Shown here piece by piece: positions 11,201-23,166 of a stretch of 44,076 nt of DNA. Under the pieces are notes generated by a model. It had not been told where the DNA came from and made no database searches. It was given only the letters and a program-made list of their open reading frames with translations. Source of the DNA: Nemertoderma westbladi (Eukaryota; Xenacoelomorpha; Nemertodermatida; Nemertodermatidae); the NCBI GenBank assembly GCA_032718475.1, contig JAUCBJ010007675.1, forward strand, positions 1 to 44,076, in the 5' to 3' direction. Positions within the stretch are counted from its first letter, which is position 1; every line of letters starts with the position of its first letter. A program made the translations under genes and the position numbers.

Positions 11201-14200
11201 AGAGGAGTCGTCAGGTTGCCTCCTATAAAGAGCAGCTATCGAGTTGCATCCTATCAAGAGGAACCTTCGGGTTGTCTCTGGTTAGAGAGGAGCCTTCGGG
11301 TTGCCTCCTATAAAGAGGAGCCTTCGAGTTGCATCCTATAAAGAGGAACCTTCGGGTTGCCTCTGGTTAGAGAGGAGCCTTCGGGTTGCCTCCTATATAG
11401 AGGAGCCATCGGGTTGCCTCCGGTAGAGAGGAGTCTTCAGGTTGCCTCCTATAAAGAGCAGCCTTCGAGTTGCATCCTATAAAGAGGAAACTTCGGGTTG
11501 CCTCTGGTTAGAGAGGAGCCTTCGGGTTGCCTCCTATATAGATGAGCCATCGGGTTGCCTCCGGTAGAGAGGAGTCTTCAGGTTGCCTCCTATAAAGAGC
11601 AGCCTTCGAGTTGCATCCTATAAAGAGGAACTTTCGGGTTGCATCCTATAAAGAGGAACCTTCGGGTTGCATCTGGTTAGAGAGGAGCCTTCGTGTTGCC
11701 TCCTATATAAAGGAGCCATCGGGTTGCCTCCGGTAGAGAGGAGTCGTCAGGTTGCCTCCTATAAAGAGCAGCCTTCGAGTTGCATCCTATAAAGAGGAAA
11801 CTTCGGGTTGCCTCTGGTTAGAGAGGAGCCTTCGGGTTGCCTCCTATATAGATGAGCCATCGGGTTGCCTCCGGTAGAGAGGAGTCTTCAGGTTGCCTCC
11901 TATAAAGAGCAGCCTTCGAGTTGCATCCTATAAAGAGGAACTTTCGGGTTGCATCCTATAAAGAGGAACCTTCGGGTTGCCTCTGGTTAGAGAGGAGCCT
12001 TCGTGTTGCCTCCTATATAGAGGAGCCATCGGGTTGCCTCCGGTAGAGAGGAGTCTTCAGGTTGCCTCCTATAAAGGCAGCCTTCGAGTTGCATCCTATA
12101 AAGAGGAACCTTCGGGTTGCCTCTGGTTAGAGAGGAGCCTTCGGGTTGCCTCCTATATAGAGGAGCCATCGGGTTGCCTCCGGTAGAGAGGAGTCGTCAG
12201 GTTGCCTCCTATAAAGAGCAGCCTTCGAGTTGCATCCTATAAAGAGGAACCTTCGGGTTGCCTCTGGTAAAAGAGGAGCCTTCGGGTTGCCTCCTATATA
12301 GAGGAGCCATCGGGTTGCCTCCTATATAGAGTAGCCATCGGGTTGCCTCCGGTAGAGAGGAGTCGTCAGGTTGCCTCCTATAAAGAGGAGCCTTCGAGTT
12401 GCATCCTATAAAGAGGAACCTTCGGGTTGCCTCTGGATAAAGAGGAGCCTTCGGGTTGCCTCCTATATAGAGGAGCCATCGGGTTGCCTCCATCCAGTAG
12501 AGAGGAGTCGTCAGGTTGCCTCCTATAAAGAGGAACCTTCGAATTGCATCCTATAAAGAGGAACCTTCGGGTTGCCTCTGGTTAGAGAGGAGCCTTCGGG
12601 TTGCCTCCTATATAGAGGAGCCATCGGGTTTCCTCCTATATAGAGGAGCCATCGGGTTGCCTCCGGTAGAGAGGAGTCGTCAGGTTGCCTCCTATAAAGA
12701 GGAGCCTTCGAGTTGCATACTATAAAGAGGAACCTTCGGGTTGCCTCTGGTTAGAGAGGAGCCTTCGGGTTGCCTCCGGTAGAGAAGAGCCTTCGGGTTG
12801 CCTCCTATATAGAGGACCCATCGGGTTTCCTCCTATATAGAGGAGCCATCGGGTTGCCTTCGGTAGAGAGGAGTCGTCAGGTTGCCTCCTATAAAGAGGA
12901 GCCTTCGAGTTGCATACTATAAAGAGGAACCTTCGGGTTGCCTCTGGTTAAAAAGGAGCCTTCGGGTTGCCTCCTATAAAGAGGATACTTCGGGTTGCCT
13001 CCAGTAGAGAGGAACCTTCGGGTTGCCTCCTATAAAGAGGATCCTTCGGGTTGCCTCCTATATAGAGGAGCCATCGGGTTGCCTCCGGTAGAGAGGAGTC
13101 GTCAGGTTGCCTCCTATAAAGAGGAGCCTTCGAGTTGCATCCTATAAAGAGGAACCTTCGGGTTGCCTCTGGTTAGAGAGGAGCCTTCGGGTTGCCTCCT
13201 ATATAGAGGAGCCATCGGGTTTCCTCCTATATAGAGGAGCCACCGGGTTGCCTCCGGTAGAGAGGAGTCGTCAGGTTGCCTCCTATAAAGAGGAGCCTTC
13301 GAGTTGCATACTATAAAGAGCAACCTTCGGGTTGCCTCTGGTTAAAAAGGAGCCTTCGGGTTGCCTCCTATAAAGAGGATACTTCGGGTTGCCTCCAGTA
13401 GAGAGGAACCTTCGGGTTGCCTCCTATAAAGAGGATCCTTCGGGTTGCCTCCGGTAGAGAGGAGCCTTCGGGTTGCCTCCGGTAGAGAGGAGCGTTCGGG
13501 TTGCTTCCGGTAGAGAGGAATCTTCAGTTTGCCTCCTATAAAGAGGAGCCTTCGGCAGAGAGGAGCCTTCAGTTGCCTCCGGTAGAGAGGAGCCTTCGGG
13601 TTGCCTCCGGTAGAGAGAAGTCGTCAGGTTGCCTCCTATAAAGAGCAGCCTTCGAGTTGCATCCTATAAAGAGGAAACTTCGGGTTGCCTCTGGTTAGAG
13701 AGGAGCCTTCGGGTTGCCTCCTATATAGATGAGCCATCGGGTTGCCTCCGGTAGAGAGGAGTCTTCAGGTTGCCTCCTATAAAGAGCAGCCTTCGAGTTG
13801 CATCCTATAAAGAGGAACTTTCGGGTTGCATCCTATAAAGAGGAACCTTCGGGTTGCCTCTGGTTAGAGAGGAGCCTTCGTGTTGCCTCCGGTAGAGAGG
13901 AGCCATCGGGTTGCCTCCGGTAGAGAGGAGTCTTCAGGTTGCCTCCTATAAAGGCAGCCTTCGAGTTGCATCCTATAAAGAGGAACCTTCGGGTTGCCTC
14001 TGGTTAGAGAGGAGCCTTCGGGTTGCCTCCTTAGAGAGGAGCCATCGGGTTGCCTCCGGTAGAGAGGAGTCGTCAGGTTGCCTCCTATAAAGAGCAGCCT
14101 TCGAGTTGCATCCTATAAAGAGGAACCTTCGGGTTGCCTCTGGTAAAAGAGGAGCCTTCGGGTTGCCTCCTATATAGAGGAGCCATCCGGTTGCCTCCTA

Positions 14201-17200
14201 TATAGAGTAGCCATCGGGTTGCCTCCGGTAGAGAGGAGTCGTCAGGTTGCCTCCTATAAAGAGGAGCCTTCGAGTTGCATCCTATAAAGAGGAACCTTCG
14301 GGTTGCCTCTGGATAAAGAGGAGCCTTCGGGTTGCCTCCTATATAGAGGAGCCATCGGGTTGCCTCCATCCAGTAGAGAGGAGTCGTCAGGTTGCCTCCT
14401 ATAAAGAGGAACCTTCGAATTGCATCCTATAAAGAGGAACCTTCGGGTTGCCTCTGGTTAGAGAGGAGCCTTCGGGTTGCCTCCTATATAGAGGAGCCAT
14501 CGGGTTTCCTCCTATATAGAGGAGCCATCGGGTTGCCTCCATCCAGTAGAGAGGAGTCGTCAGGTTGCCTCCTATAAAGAGGAACCTTCGAATTGCATCC
14601 TATAAAGAGGAACCTTCGGGTTGCCTCTGGTTAGAGAGGAGCCTTCGGGTTGCCTCCTATATAGAGGAGCCATCGGGTTTCCTCCTATATAGAGGAGCCA
14701 TCGGGTTGCCTCCGGTAGAGAGGAGTCGTCAGGTTGCCTCCTATAAAGAGGAGCCTTCGAGTTGCATCCTATAAAGAGGAACCTTCGGGTTGCCTCTGGA
14801 TAAAGAGGAGCCTTCGGGTTGCCTCCTATATAGAGGAGCCATCGGGTTGCCTCCATCCAGTAGAGAGGAGTCGTCAGGTTGCCTCCTATAAAGAGGAACC
14901 TTCGAATTGCATCCTATAAAGAGGAACCTTCGGGTTGCCTCTGGTTAGAGAGGAGCCTTCGGGTTGCCTCCTATATAGAGGAGCCATCGGGTTTCCTCCT
15001 ATATAGAGGAGCCATCGGGTTGCCTCCATCCAGTAGAGAGGAGTCGTCAGGTTGCCTCCTATAAAGAGGAACCTTCGAATTGCATCCTATAAAGAGGAAC
15101 CTTCGGGTTGCCTCTGGTTAGAGAGGAGCCTTCGGGTTGCCTCCTATATAGAGGAGCCATCGGGTTTCCTCCTATATAGAGGAGCCATCGGGTTGCCTCC
15201 GGTAGAGAGGAGTCGTCAGGTTGCCTCCTATAAAGAGGAGCCTTCGAGTTGCATACTATAAAGAGGAACCTTCGGGTTGCCTCTGGTTAGAGAGGAGCCT
15301 TCGGGTTGCCTCCGGTAGAGAAGAGCCTTCGGGTTGCCTCCTATATAGAGGACCCATCGGGTTTCCTCCTATATAGAGGAGCCATCGGGTTGCCTTCGGT
15401 AGAGAGGAGTCGTCAGGTTGCCTCCTATAAAGAGGAACCTTCGGGTTGCCTCTGGTTAAAAAGGAGCCTTCGGGTTGCCTCCTATAAAGAGGATACTTCG
15501 GGTTGCCTCCAGTAGAGAGGAACCTTCGGGTTGCCTCCTATAAAGAGGATCCTTCGGGTTGCCTCCTATATAGAGGAGCCATCGGGTTGCCTCCGGTAGA
15601 GAGGAGTCGTCAGGTTGCCTCCTATAAAGAGGAGCCTTCGAGTTGCATCCGGTAGAGAGGAGCCTTCGGGTTGCCTCCGGTTAGAGAGGAGCCTTCGGGT
15701 TGCCTCCGGTAGAGAGGAGCCATCGGGTTGCCTCCTATAGAGAGGAGCCATTCGGGTTGCCTCCGGTAGAGAGGAGTCTTCAGGTTGCCTCCTATAAAGA
15801 GGAGCCTTCGGGTTGCCTACTATAGAGAGGAGCCTTCGGGTTGCCTCTGGTTAGAGAGGAGCCTTCGGGTTGCCTCCTATAAAGAGGATACTTCGGGTTG
15901 CCTCCAGTAGAGAGGAGCCTTCGGGTTGCCTCCTAGTAGAGAGGATCCTTCGGGTTGCCTCCGGTAGAGAGGAGCCTTCGGGTTGCCTCCGGTAGAGAGG
16001 AGCCTTCGGGTTGCTTCCGGTAGAGAGGAGCTCTTCAGTTTGCCTCCTATAAAGAGGAGCCTTCGGCAGAGAGGAGCCTTCGGTTGCCTCCGGTAGAGAG
16101 GAGCCTTCGGGTTGCCTCCTACAGAGGAGCCTTCGGGTTTCCTCCGGTAGAGAGGAGCCTTCGGGTTACCTCCGGTAGAGAGGAGTCTTCAGTTTGTCTC
16201 CTATAAAGAGGAGCCTTCGGGTAGCCTTCGGCAGAGAGGAGCCTTCGGTTGCCTCCGGTAGAGAGGAGCCTTCTGGTGTGCTCCTAGGTAGAGAGGAGCC
16301 TTCGGGTAGCCTCCGGTAGAGAGGAGCCTTCGGGTTTCCTCCGGTAGAGAGGAGCCTTCGGGTTGCCTCCGGTAGAGAGGAGCCTTCGGGTTGCCTCCGG
16401 TAGAGAGGAGCCTTCGGGTTGCCTCCGGTAGAGAGGAGCCTTCGGGTTGCATTCGGTAGAGAGGAGCCTTCGGGTTGCCTCCAGTAGAGAGGAGCCTTCG
16501 GGTTGCCTCCGGTAGAGAGGAGCCTTCGGGTTGCCTCCGGTATAAAGAGGAGCCTTCGGGTAGCCTCCGGCAGAGAGGAGCCTTCGGGTTGCCTCTGGTT
16601 AGAGAGGAGCCTTCGGGTTGCCTCATATAGTGAGGAGCCTTTGGTTTCTCTCTGGTAGAGAGGAGCCTTCGGGTTGCCTCTGGTAGAGAGGAGCCTTCGG
16701 GTTGCCTCCGGTAGAGGGGAGCCTTCGGGTTGCCTCCGGTAGAGAGGAGCCTTCGGGTTACCTCCGGTAGAGAGGAGCCTTCGGGTTACCTCCGGTAGAG
16801 AGGATCCTTCGGGTTGCCTCCGGTAGAGAGGAGCCTTCGGGTTGCCTCCGGTAGAGAGGAACCGTCGCGTTACCTCCGGTAGAGGGGAGCCTTCGGGTTG
16901 CCTCTGGTAGAGAGGAGCGTTCGGGTTGTCTCCGGTAGAGAGGAGCCTTCGGGTTGCCTCCGGTAGAGAGGAGCCTTCGGGTTGCCTCCGGTAGAGAGGA
17001 GCCTTCGGGTTGCCTCCGGTAGAGAGGAGCCTTCGGGTTGCCTCCGGTAGAGAGGAGCCTTCGGGTTGCCTCCGGTAGAGGGGAGCCTTCGGGTTGCCTC
17101 CGGTAGAGAGGAGCCTTCGGGTTTCCTCCGGTAGAGAGGAGCCTTCGGGTTGCCTCCGGTAGAGAGGAACCTTCGGGTTGCCTCCGGTAGAGAGGAGCCT

Positions 17201-17229
17201 TCGGGTTGTCTCCGGTAGAGAGGAACCTT
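8264..17229. repeat. Satellite A: about 9 kb of 28-29 bp tandem units
   Basis: Around 315-320 units built on GGTTGCCTCC + GGTAGAGAGG + AGCCTTCG (28 bp). Variants carry TATAAAGAGG, TATATAGAGG or a 29-bp TCTGGTTAGAGAGG core. Units form higher-order repeats of five to six monomers (about 140 and 168 bp) in the left two thirds. Larger segmental copies are also seen: 14,247-14,733 repeats at 14,734-15,220 (offset 487), and 12,209-12,556 repeats at 14,085-14,432 (offset 1,876). From about 16,300 to the right end the array is nearly pure 28-bp monomer. Many units are quasi-palindromic (CTCCTATATAGAGGAG). Open frames on both strands (up to about 150 codons) are periodic by-products: three 28-bp units make 28 codons. 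Confidence 0.97.
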
Positions 17230-17731
17230 GGATGCTATATTGAAGCTACACAATTTTTATCCGCCTATACGTTAAGGGAAATATAATAAAATTGACTATA
17301 TAGTTACACCGTTTACTTATTAAATTAAATTGTAAATGGAATAATACAATATAATTATTAGAGAAATGAAATAACTAGATTACAAAAACTATAATAATAA
17401 AATAACTACAATAAATTTAAATTTTTGTTACATGTCAACTTATCATCGTTCTGGTGATACCTTCGTAACAACCCGAATCACTATCACTAATCGACGTGAA
17501 CGAACGTACGAACGTAATCACTAACTTAGTAACAATAAACTTCTAGAACACTGAGTATTCTCAATTTATGATAAGCCATTGTAGGGTAAGTGTAAGACTA
17601 TTTACCATACAGTTGTTACAGTAACTGCAATTAATTGCATAAAAAATATAACTCCATTAATATTCTGATACATTACAATAAAAAGCACGTAATTAAGCAA
17701 TCAGGATGCCGATAAATTGACATATATGTCA
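17230..17731. other. AT-rich sequence right of satellite A
   Basis: Highly AT-rich, with stops in every frame. No gene or element end recognised. Confidence 0.5.
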
Positions 17732-17917
17732 ACAAGAGTCATAATAAACGCTGAAAGTGAATAGTAGTGACCTTTTCACAAAATGGTGTACGTAATTTGT
17801 TTACAAATTACACTATAGTATATATATAGTATATATTACACTATAGTGTAACAAAATTACGTACATCATTGTGTGAAAAGGTGACTACTATTCACTTTCA
17901 GCGTTTATGACTCTTGT
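17732..17917. mobile_element. Palindromic hairpin element, 186 bp
   Basis: The left arm ACAAGAGTCATAATAAACG, CTGAAAGTGAATAGTAGT, GACCTTTTCACA is mirrored almost exactly on the right (TGTGAAAAGGT, ACTACTATTCACTTTCAG, CGTTTATGACTCTTGT). There is a 3-bp indel and a short AT-rich centre (TATATATATAGTATATATTA). The arms are about 80 bp each. It looks like a MITE. No target duplication can be seen at the ends. Confidence 0.75.
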
Positions 17918-19576
17918 ATATATTTATGGAAACCTCCCTCGCTGCGTTCGCTCGGTACATAAATAGCCTCGGGTCATAAAGTGCTACTTTTCATTAACTA
18001 ATGATATAAAATAGTTATTACAAACAAATGGGTAGGTCGATATTACTAATACCATGTAATTCATTTATTAGGCATAGAGAAATAATTTATGAGATATAAA
18101 GGTTGGATGCAATCATCACAGCGTCTACTCTTCGTCCAATAATTATCAATTAAGGGAAACGAGCACGTTGTAGTGGCACGTAATTCTAACCAAAATAATA
18201 AACGGGAGACATATCACTGGCTTACGGATGTACATAATCAGTGAGACAATTTGTAGACAATTGCAATTATTTATTTTGCGAATATTACATTGGGTGGGTA
18301 TAAATTGTGTTTATCTTATTGATATTGCTTTTATGCTCTTTGTTTAGTAAATTGTTCATTTAAACTTTAAAACGATTCAATTACAGATATACTGTAGTGT
18401 TATGTTGCCTAAATAACTTATCACCTTTACTCCTCTCACATCAATCCGACTAAATTAGTAACAGTAATGGACCGTTGCACACAATGGTGTAAATAAATTG
18501 TATAATAGACTTTATTAATGAATATTAAAATTAATTACTGAATTAATGGCAATAATAAAACTTATATAGCAGGAATTGCACCACGGAGAATACAAATAGA
18601 GCAAAATAATTAGACTGCGTAACTATAGATATGAGCTGCAGTGCCGGATTAAGCCTTGTTTACCTTTTACGACCAACTAAAACAACGAGCAAAACATTTA
18701 ATGTGGATCAATTGGAATTTTTTAGCTATCAATTAATCCGTTAATTAATCAATTAATCATTGTTATGGATATATATTTATGACTTATGAGTACGAATTCT
18801 ACGAAATATATCAGTTTTCAGGTCACTTCTAAAAAATGTGGCTTAGAGCCACTGCGGAGAGGCTTAATTCAGCACAGTCCAGCACTCGACTAACATAACG
18901 AATAATAAATTATTACCGGTACTACATTTAAATAATATTGCATAATTATATGTAGAATATGAATTATGTGACCATAGATATTGTTTGAAATGAAAATGTT
19001 TAGAGCATTATAATAGAATTGTAGAAGAGTCGGTAGCTTTGTGTTACAACAAATGCCTATCATCCATCGGACACATAGTGCGCGGCATCAGCTACGTCAG
19101 GGCGGCTCAGAAGGGATTACTCCATTTTTTTTAATTTCATGGGAAAAAAAGAAAAAACTACATTTTAGAAGTTATTTTTTAAAATATTTTTAGTATTATT
19201 ATTTTCCAGAGAAAATCAACATATTGGACATTCTTGTTTTTTCCTTTTTATTTTTTATATCTCAGAAATAGAAATAAAAAAATTTTTTTATCAATTTTTG
19301 TATATTTATTTTGCTGTTTTTGCATATTAGGCAACAGCTGGTATGGTCAGGACTCAGACATTCGGTTGTTCGTTTGACTGCGGGCGGGTTGCGGTACACA
19401 ATACTGGAACATAATAATTATCGAGGTTGTATTGTAATTACAACAATTATACATTACTTAAAATTTACAATGCTGTCCAATTTCTGTTACTTTTCTATTT
19501 TGATATTTTAAGACCCATAAAAATAAAGTAAATAAAAATGAATTTATAAAACGTTGTGATACTACTACAGCAGCAG
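17918..19576. other. AT-rich intergenic sequence with transposon traces
   Basis: No coding region seen. At 18,172-18,210 lies a reversed fragment of the dispersed repeat (GTGGCACGTAATTCTAACC). At about 18,639, CAGTGCCGGATTAAGC resembles hAT-type termini and recurs as AGAGCCGGATTAAGC near 41,275, but no matching opposite end was found for either. The 66-codon frame at 19,311 is not supported. Confidence 0.45.
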
Positions 19577-20463
19577 CCGGTTGCACCAAGCTCCACTAAC
19601 CGCTTAGTGTTGGTGAAAAGTGCTTAACGACACTAACCTACATCACCCTAACAGCTCTTACCGCAGCACCAAGCCCACTAACCAGTAAGTGACACTAACT
19701 AGTTAGTGCCGGATGCTTAGGGACCTCCCTAACTACCACCATAAACATATATTTAAAACAATTTTTGACTATTTTGTTCGTTGCTTAGTTTCGTTAAGAG
19801 GTAGTCCTATTTGCCTTTATTTAACTCCTATTGCCATGGGAACTAGAGATTACTGGAATGTAATTTAATTTTAATTTAAGCATTACAAAATGATCGAGGT
19901 TGTTGTTCAGATGACACATACCGCATTTCATGACATACTATTGCATAGTCTATGCCAGAATGACCGATCTTTGTATCAAAGCATCGATTTGCAGCGGTTG
20001 TCATGGTAACTGAAAAATAGAACAATGTAATTCTGATGCAGAATAAGTCATATAGTGGAAGTCCGTTGCCATGGAAACCAGATTTTTCCCAGACATGAGA
20101 ACCATCCCAAACGATGCGCCTCAATGAGTAGTATATACATGCAAAATTTCAGGGCACTTTAAAGGCTGCCTCAAATCAGGAAAAAAGCCCACTATGAATA
20201 CACCATCTCAGCTAAGGGAGGAAAATCTTTCTTAGCGAAAGTATTTGATATTCCTTAGCTTCGTGGATTTAAAACAAAAGAGGGACCATGAATTTAGTAG
20301 GCCTTTGTGAGGTGGTTAGGGGGGTAAACTGGCACTAACTTAAGTGTTAGTGTTAGTGTGCTCGGTGCAACGGTACTAAGAAAGTCGCACTTAAGTTAGT
20401 GCCACAAACACCACCATAAGCGGTCAGTGGCACTAAGTAGTTAGTGGAGCTTGGTGCAACCGG
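19577..20463. mobile_element. 887-bp TIR element with CACTAAC subterminal repeats
   Basis: The left end CCGGTTGCACCAAGCTCCAC, followed by TAACCGCTTAGTG, matches the reverse complement of the right end in about 31 of 33 positions. CACTAAC/GTTAGTG motifs recur many times inside both ends (for example 19,594-19,710 and 20,332-20,446). The right junction forms the palindrome TGCAACCGGTTGCA. The interior (about 19,790-20,320) shows no transposase, so it is non-autonomous. I could not identify a convincing target duplication or assign a superfamily. Confidence 0.65.
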
Positions 20464-20619
20464 TTGCAGGTATCCAAAGTAAGAAGTATTCAAGGAATGG
20501 GATTAGTAGTACATTATAGTATTATAGCAGTGTTGCAAATGATGCATGCGTGACGATTCAGCGCTAAAAGACGTTGAAAATTGTAGAATAAGGTTGATTG
20601 ATTAAAGACGATGGCTTAC

Positions 20620-20865
20620 CAACCCCACAGAATACATTGTTAAAAAATACAACGGATTTGCCAAGAAGCAGTACGTTTGATTGATCTGAGCTGTTGTCTC
20701 CGAATCCTCAAATAAAGGAAACACGTAATTAAAATGATATCCTCTCCAATCAGTCAACGCTGACACTACTGGCTGACTCGAGGGATCACACATTTTCATC
20801 GCGTGGATTTTCCACACACCACGGTATTTCCATTGCGTGGTAGCTTCATCCCCAGGGATAACCAA
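20620..20865 (-). CDS. Candidate internal coding exon, unknown protein
   Basis: On the minus strand a good 3' splice site (GTTAATCTCAG) leads into 82 open codons, ending at GGGTTG followed by the donor GTAAGC. Start and end are both phase 0, so the exon is symmetrical. The translation has a sensible protein-like composition, for example KYRGVWKIHAMKMC near residue 14 and a hydrophobic C-terminal part (YCFLANPLYFLTMYSVGL). I do not recognise the family. Neighbouring exons of the same gene are not evident. It lies 568 bp downstream (in minus-strand sense) of another candidate exon that contains a stop codon, so it probably belongs to a different transcript or to a transposon. Confidence 0.4.
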
Positions 20866-21432
20866 CTGAGATTAACATAATTGGCATTGCTAGTTTCGCG
20901 TTCGTTCGTCGTTCTAGCATGCGTCAACGGTGATCCCTGGGTCGGCGTGGTGGTGGGCAATGAGGTGCCGACATTATTGTTAAAGATATATTTTTGAAGC
21001 AACTTATATTTTAGGATAGTAGAGTGCAAGATGGGTAAATGGTACCAAGTAAGGGTAGAGTAGGGTAGATAAGTAACCAGAAGTTTCTCTTTATAAAATA
21101 GCAAATACAACAATTGATAATTCGATTAAAAACTAAAAAAATGATGCATAATAATAATATATGAAAATAAGGAGCCAACAACAAAAAGGATAACACGCCA
21201 CTTCTACCCCCCCCCCCCCCCTTCCCACTCTGTTACGGTGTTTTATGGCCCCTAAGAACGAAACAACTTGAAGAAACAAAATTGAACATAATACGAATTT
21301 AAATATTATTTAAAGAATTAAATACTCTAAACGCCTTAAAAAAGATATATAGTAAAACAAATGTTTTTTTTTATTTATGGAAAAGAATTAAGTAGCTGAC
21401 AATTACTGTGAACGGGATGAAGCAGTGATAAG
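20866..21432. other. Unassigned sequence, no gene seen
   Basis: Mostly AT-rich. It has GGGTA-rich short repeats at 21,030-21,075 and a 15-nt poly-C run at 21,207-21,221. No supported coding exon. Confidence 0.45.
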
Positions 21433-21674
21433 TTATTTTCGAGGAGTTGTATAGTAGACTGGGTCACGTGACCTAGCTGGCTGAGTGCGTACTAGGGCTT
21501 CTACGGGTGTTCCGAGTCCCGATGGGTTGGTGGCTGGTAGGCACGGGTTGTCGGCCGGAACACTACCGCTAGATGCGTTACCAGATGGGTCGCCCGTGGT
21601 GTTCGGGGGGGTCGAGGCGTATAGTTGGGCGTGCGAGCGACGCACACGAACATTAATCACCTCCTCCATGAACT
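21433..21674 (-). CDS. Candidate terminal coding exon, Pro/Ser/Thr-rich tail
   Basis: On the minus strand the pyrimidine-rich acceptor TTATTTCTCGTTACAG opens into FMEEVINVRVRRSHAQ, then a low-complexity Pro/Ser/Thr/Asn/Gly region (STPPNTTGDPSGN) and a stop after YYTTPRK. The local base composition is clearly more GC-rich than the flanks, as for the RGS exons at the right end of the window. The entry phase is 2 bases before the first full codon, so it needs a preceding exon ending in phase 1. It could be the C-terminus of the RGS12-like gene, but no GoLoco motif or connecting exon was found, so this is an inference only. Confidence 0.45.
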
Positions 21675-22706
21675 CTGTAACGAGAAATAATAAACAGTTT
21701 AGAAGGTATAAAGCTGTGATTAAAAATGTAAAAGAACCCTGTTAAAATAACACCAGCTATCAGGCACAGATTGAATTTCTTTCGAATTTTAGGTCGGCTA
21801 TATTTAAAATCATCTGGCGAAACATGTTAACTTTACATTTACATATAAAATATACACGCCCCCTGAGGATTAATAACGTAGGTAGCCTATATTTACATAC
21901 AATTTATGCACCAAATAATAGGTGTTCACTGAAATAGTGCATCAGTAATGCATTCGTGAAGTAAGAGGTAATTATTCGATTTATTGTTGCAATTAAACAG
22001 GCAATATCGACAACGTTGTAAGTTGATATATCATTATATTTCAAAGGTTGAAAAAGGGCATGCAAAACAGAGTTTCTTATGAAGTAGCCCACTCTGGTCA
22101 AAGTTATTTCGTTATGAAGTTGTTCTAAGGGGTTCATCAATAAATTTAATATTTCCATGAGAGACAGAGAACACAAAGGGAATTAATTACGCTGGAGTAC
22201 ATATGCAAATAGGTTTGCGATCCAGGGTTTCTTCTCGGGAATATATTACCTACATATTAATATTTTATGACATACATTGAAGGGTAGCTAAAGAAGGATA
22301 TACAATACCTGATGAATATATATTATCCATCATACTATATCATATGCTAGTGTCAGCTATTATTAGAATGAATATCTATCATCGACTTACTCTAAATCTC
22401 AATTAGCCAATTACTGAAAGGTTCAGCACCTGCGGCTATGCAAAATGCACAGTAAATGTATTTACAAAGATGCGCTGGCTATTCCTGACAATATTTACCA
22501 ATTTTAAGATATATTACTGCAATCCTAAAAGTCTAGGGTCTATCCTAATATATTTAAGGTATAAGAACGGTAAATATAAATTAGCTTTCTAATGTTAATG
22601 TTATAGGCTAATAGCGGCTAATCTGAAGAATGGCCACGATACGAATGGTCTAATTTAACGAAATTATCTAAAACGCTTGTAAAAACATTGAAAAGCAAAC
22701 TTAAAA
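21675..22706. other. AT-rich sequence, no supported gene
   Basis: AT-rich. One 90-codon minus-strand open frame (21,904-22,176) has no splice or domain support and is not called. No RNA gene or transposon end recognised. Confidence 0.4.
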
Positions 22707-22888
22707 CGTTGCACGTCATTCTAACCAAAATAATAAACTGAAGTCCCACACCAAAACAGTTATGTTTTTGGGAGCAATCAGCTGTTATTTGCGTCCATTT
22801 TCCGCTGGAGAGGGATGAATTTTGATTGCGGCAAACAAAAGGTAGTACTTTTAGGAAAGAAAAGCAACACCCCCCCCCCCCCCCCCCC
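22707..22888 (-). repeat. Dispersed repeat family, copy 4
   Basis: Read on the minus strand it starts with a 19-nt poly-G (22,870-22,888 as C). GCAATCAAAATTCATCCCTC, AACAGCTGATTGCTCCC, TTTATTATTTTGGTTAGAAT and ACGTGCAACG follow, in the same block order as copies 1-3. Confidence 0.75.
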
Positions 22889-23067
22889 ATGTAGTATACA
22901 GGAATAGCACACTAATTGTTGCAATAGGATATATTGACAGTGGCATTTATTTCCTGTCACCGCCCAACACCAATATTATATATTCTATACGGGCCTCACC
23001 ATCCATCACCCGACTGAATTGAATTAAACGTGGGGTAAATGCAGGTCAGGGTATTATTATAGCATAC

Positions 23068-23166
23068 CGATTGCTTAATGTCGAAGCGATCGAGCTAGTT
23101 TGTTTGGGAAAATGCGTTGGGCGGCTGTGCCTTGGGGGTGAGGGGTGTGAGGGTAGTAGGGGAGAA
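23068..23166 (-). CDS. Low-confidence candidate exon, Pro/Ser-rich
   Basis: On the minus strand a strong pyrimidine-rich acceptor (TATCTCCCCACCCAG) is followed by 99 bp ending at a GTATGC donor. Entered with one leading base, which is the phase left by the candidate exon ending at 35,746, it reads a Pro/Ser-rich stretch such as PPRHSRPTHFPKQTSSIAS. Two other frames are also partly open. If real, the 38-bp satellite lies in the intron between this exon and 35,746. Evidence is limited to splice sites and phase. Confidence 0.22.

Noticed and set aside
8264-17229. Open frames of 60-150 codons on both strands (repetitive RVASYKEEPSGCL and PLYRRQPEGSS types) that could be read as repeat proteins
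   Set aside because: They follow directly from a 28-bp tandem repeat read in frame for 84 bp, occur on both strands at once, and begin and end at random variants. Nothing suggests transcription or selection.
19876-20124. 82-codon minus-strand frame inside the TIR element
   Set aside because: It lies within a non-autonomous element and shows no transposase motif; the frame looks incidental.
21904-22176. 90-codon minus-strand frame, and nearby codons reading DQSGLLHKK in another frame, reminiscent of a GoLoco motif (DQRG)
   Set aside because: The DQSG frame has a stop four codons upstream and no acceptor between. The longer frame has no recognisable domain and AT-rich codons. Chance similarity is more likely.
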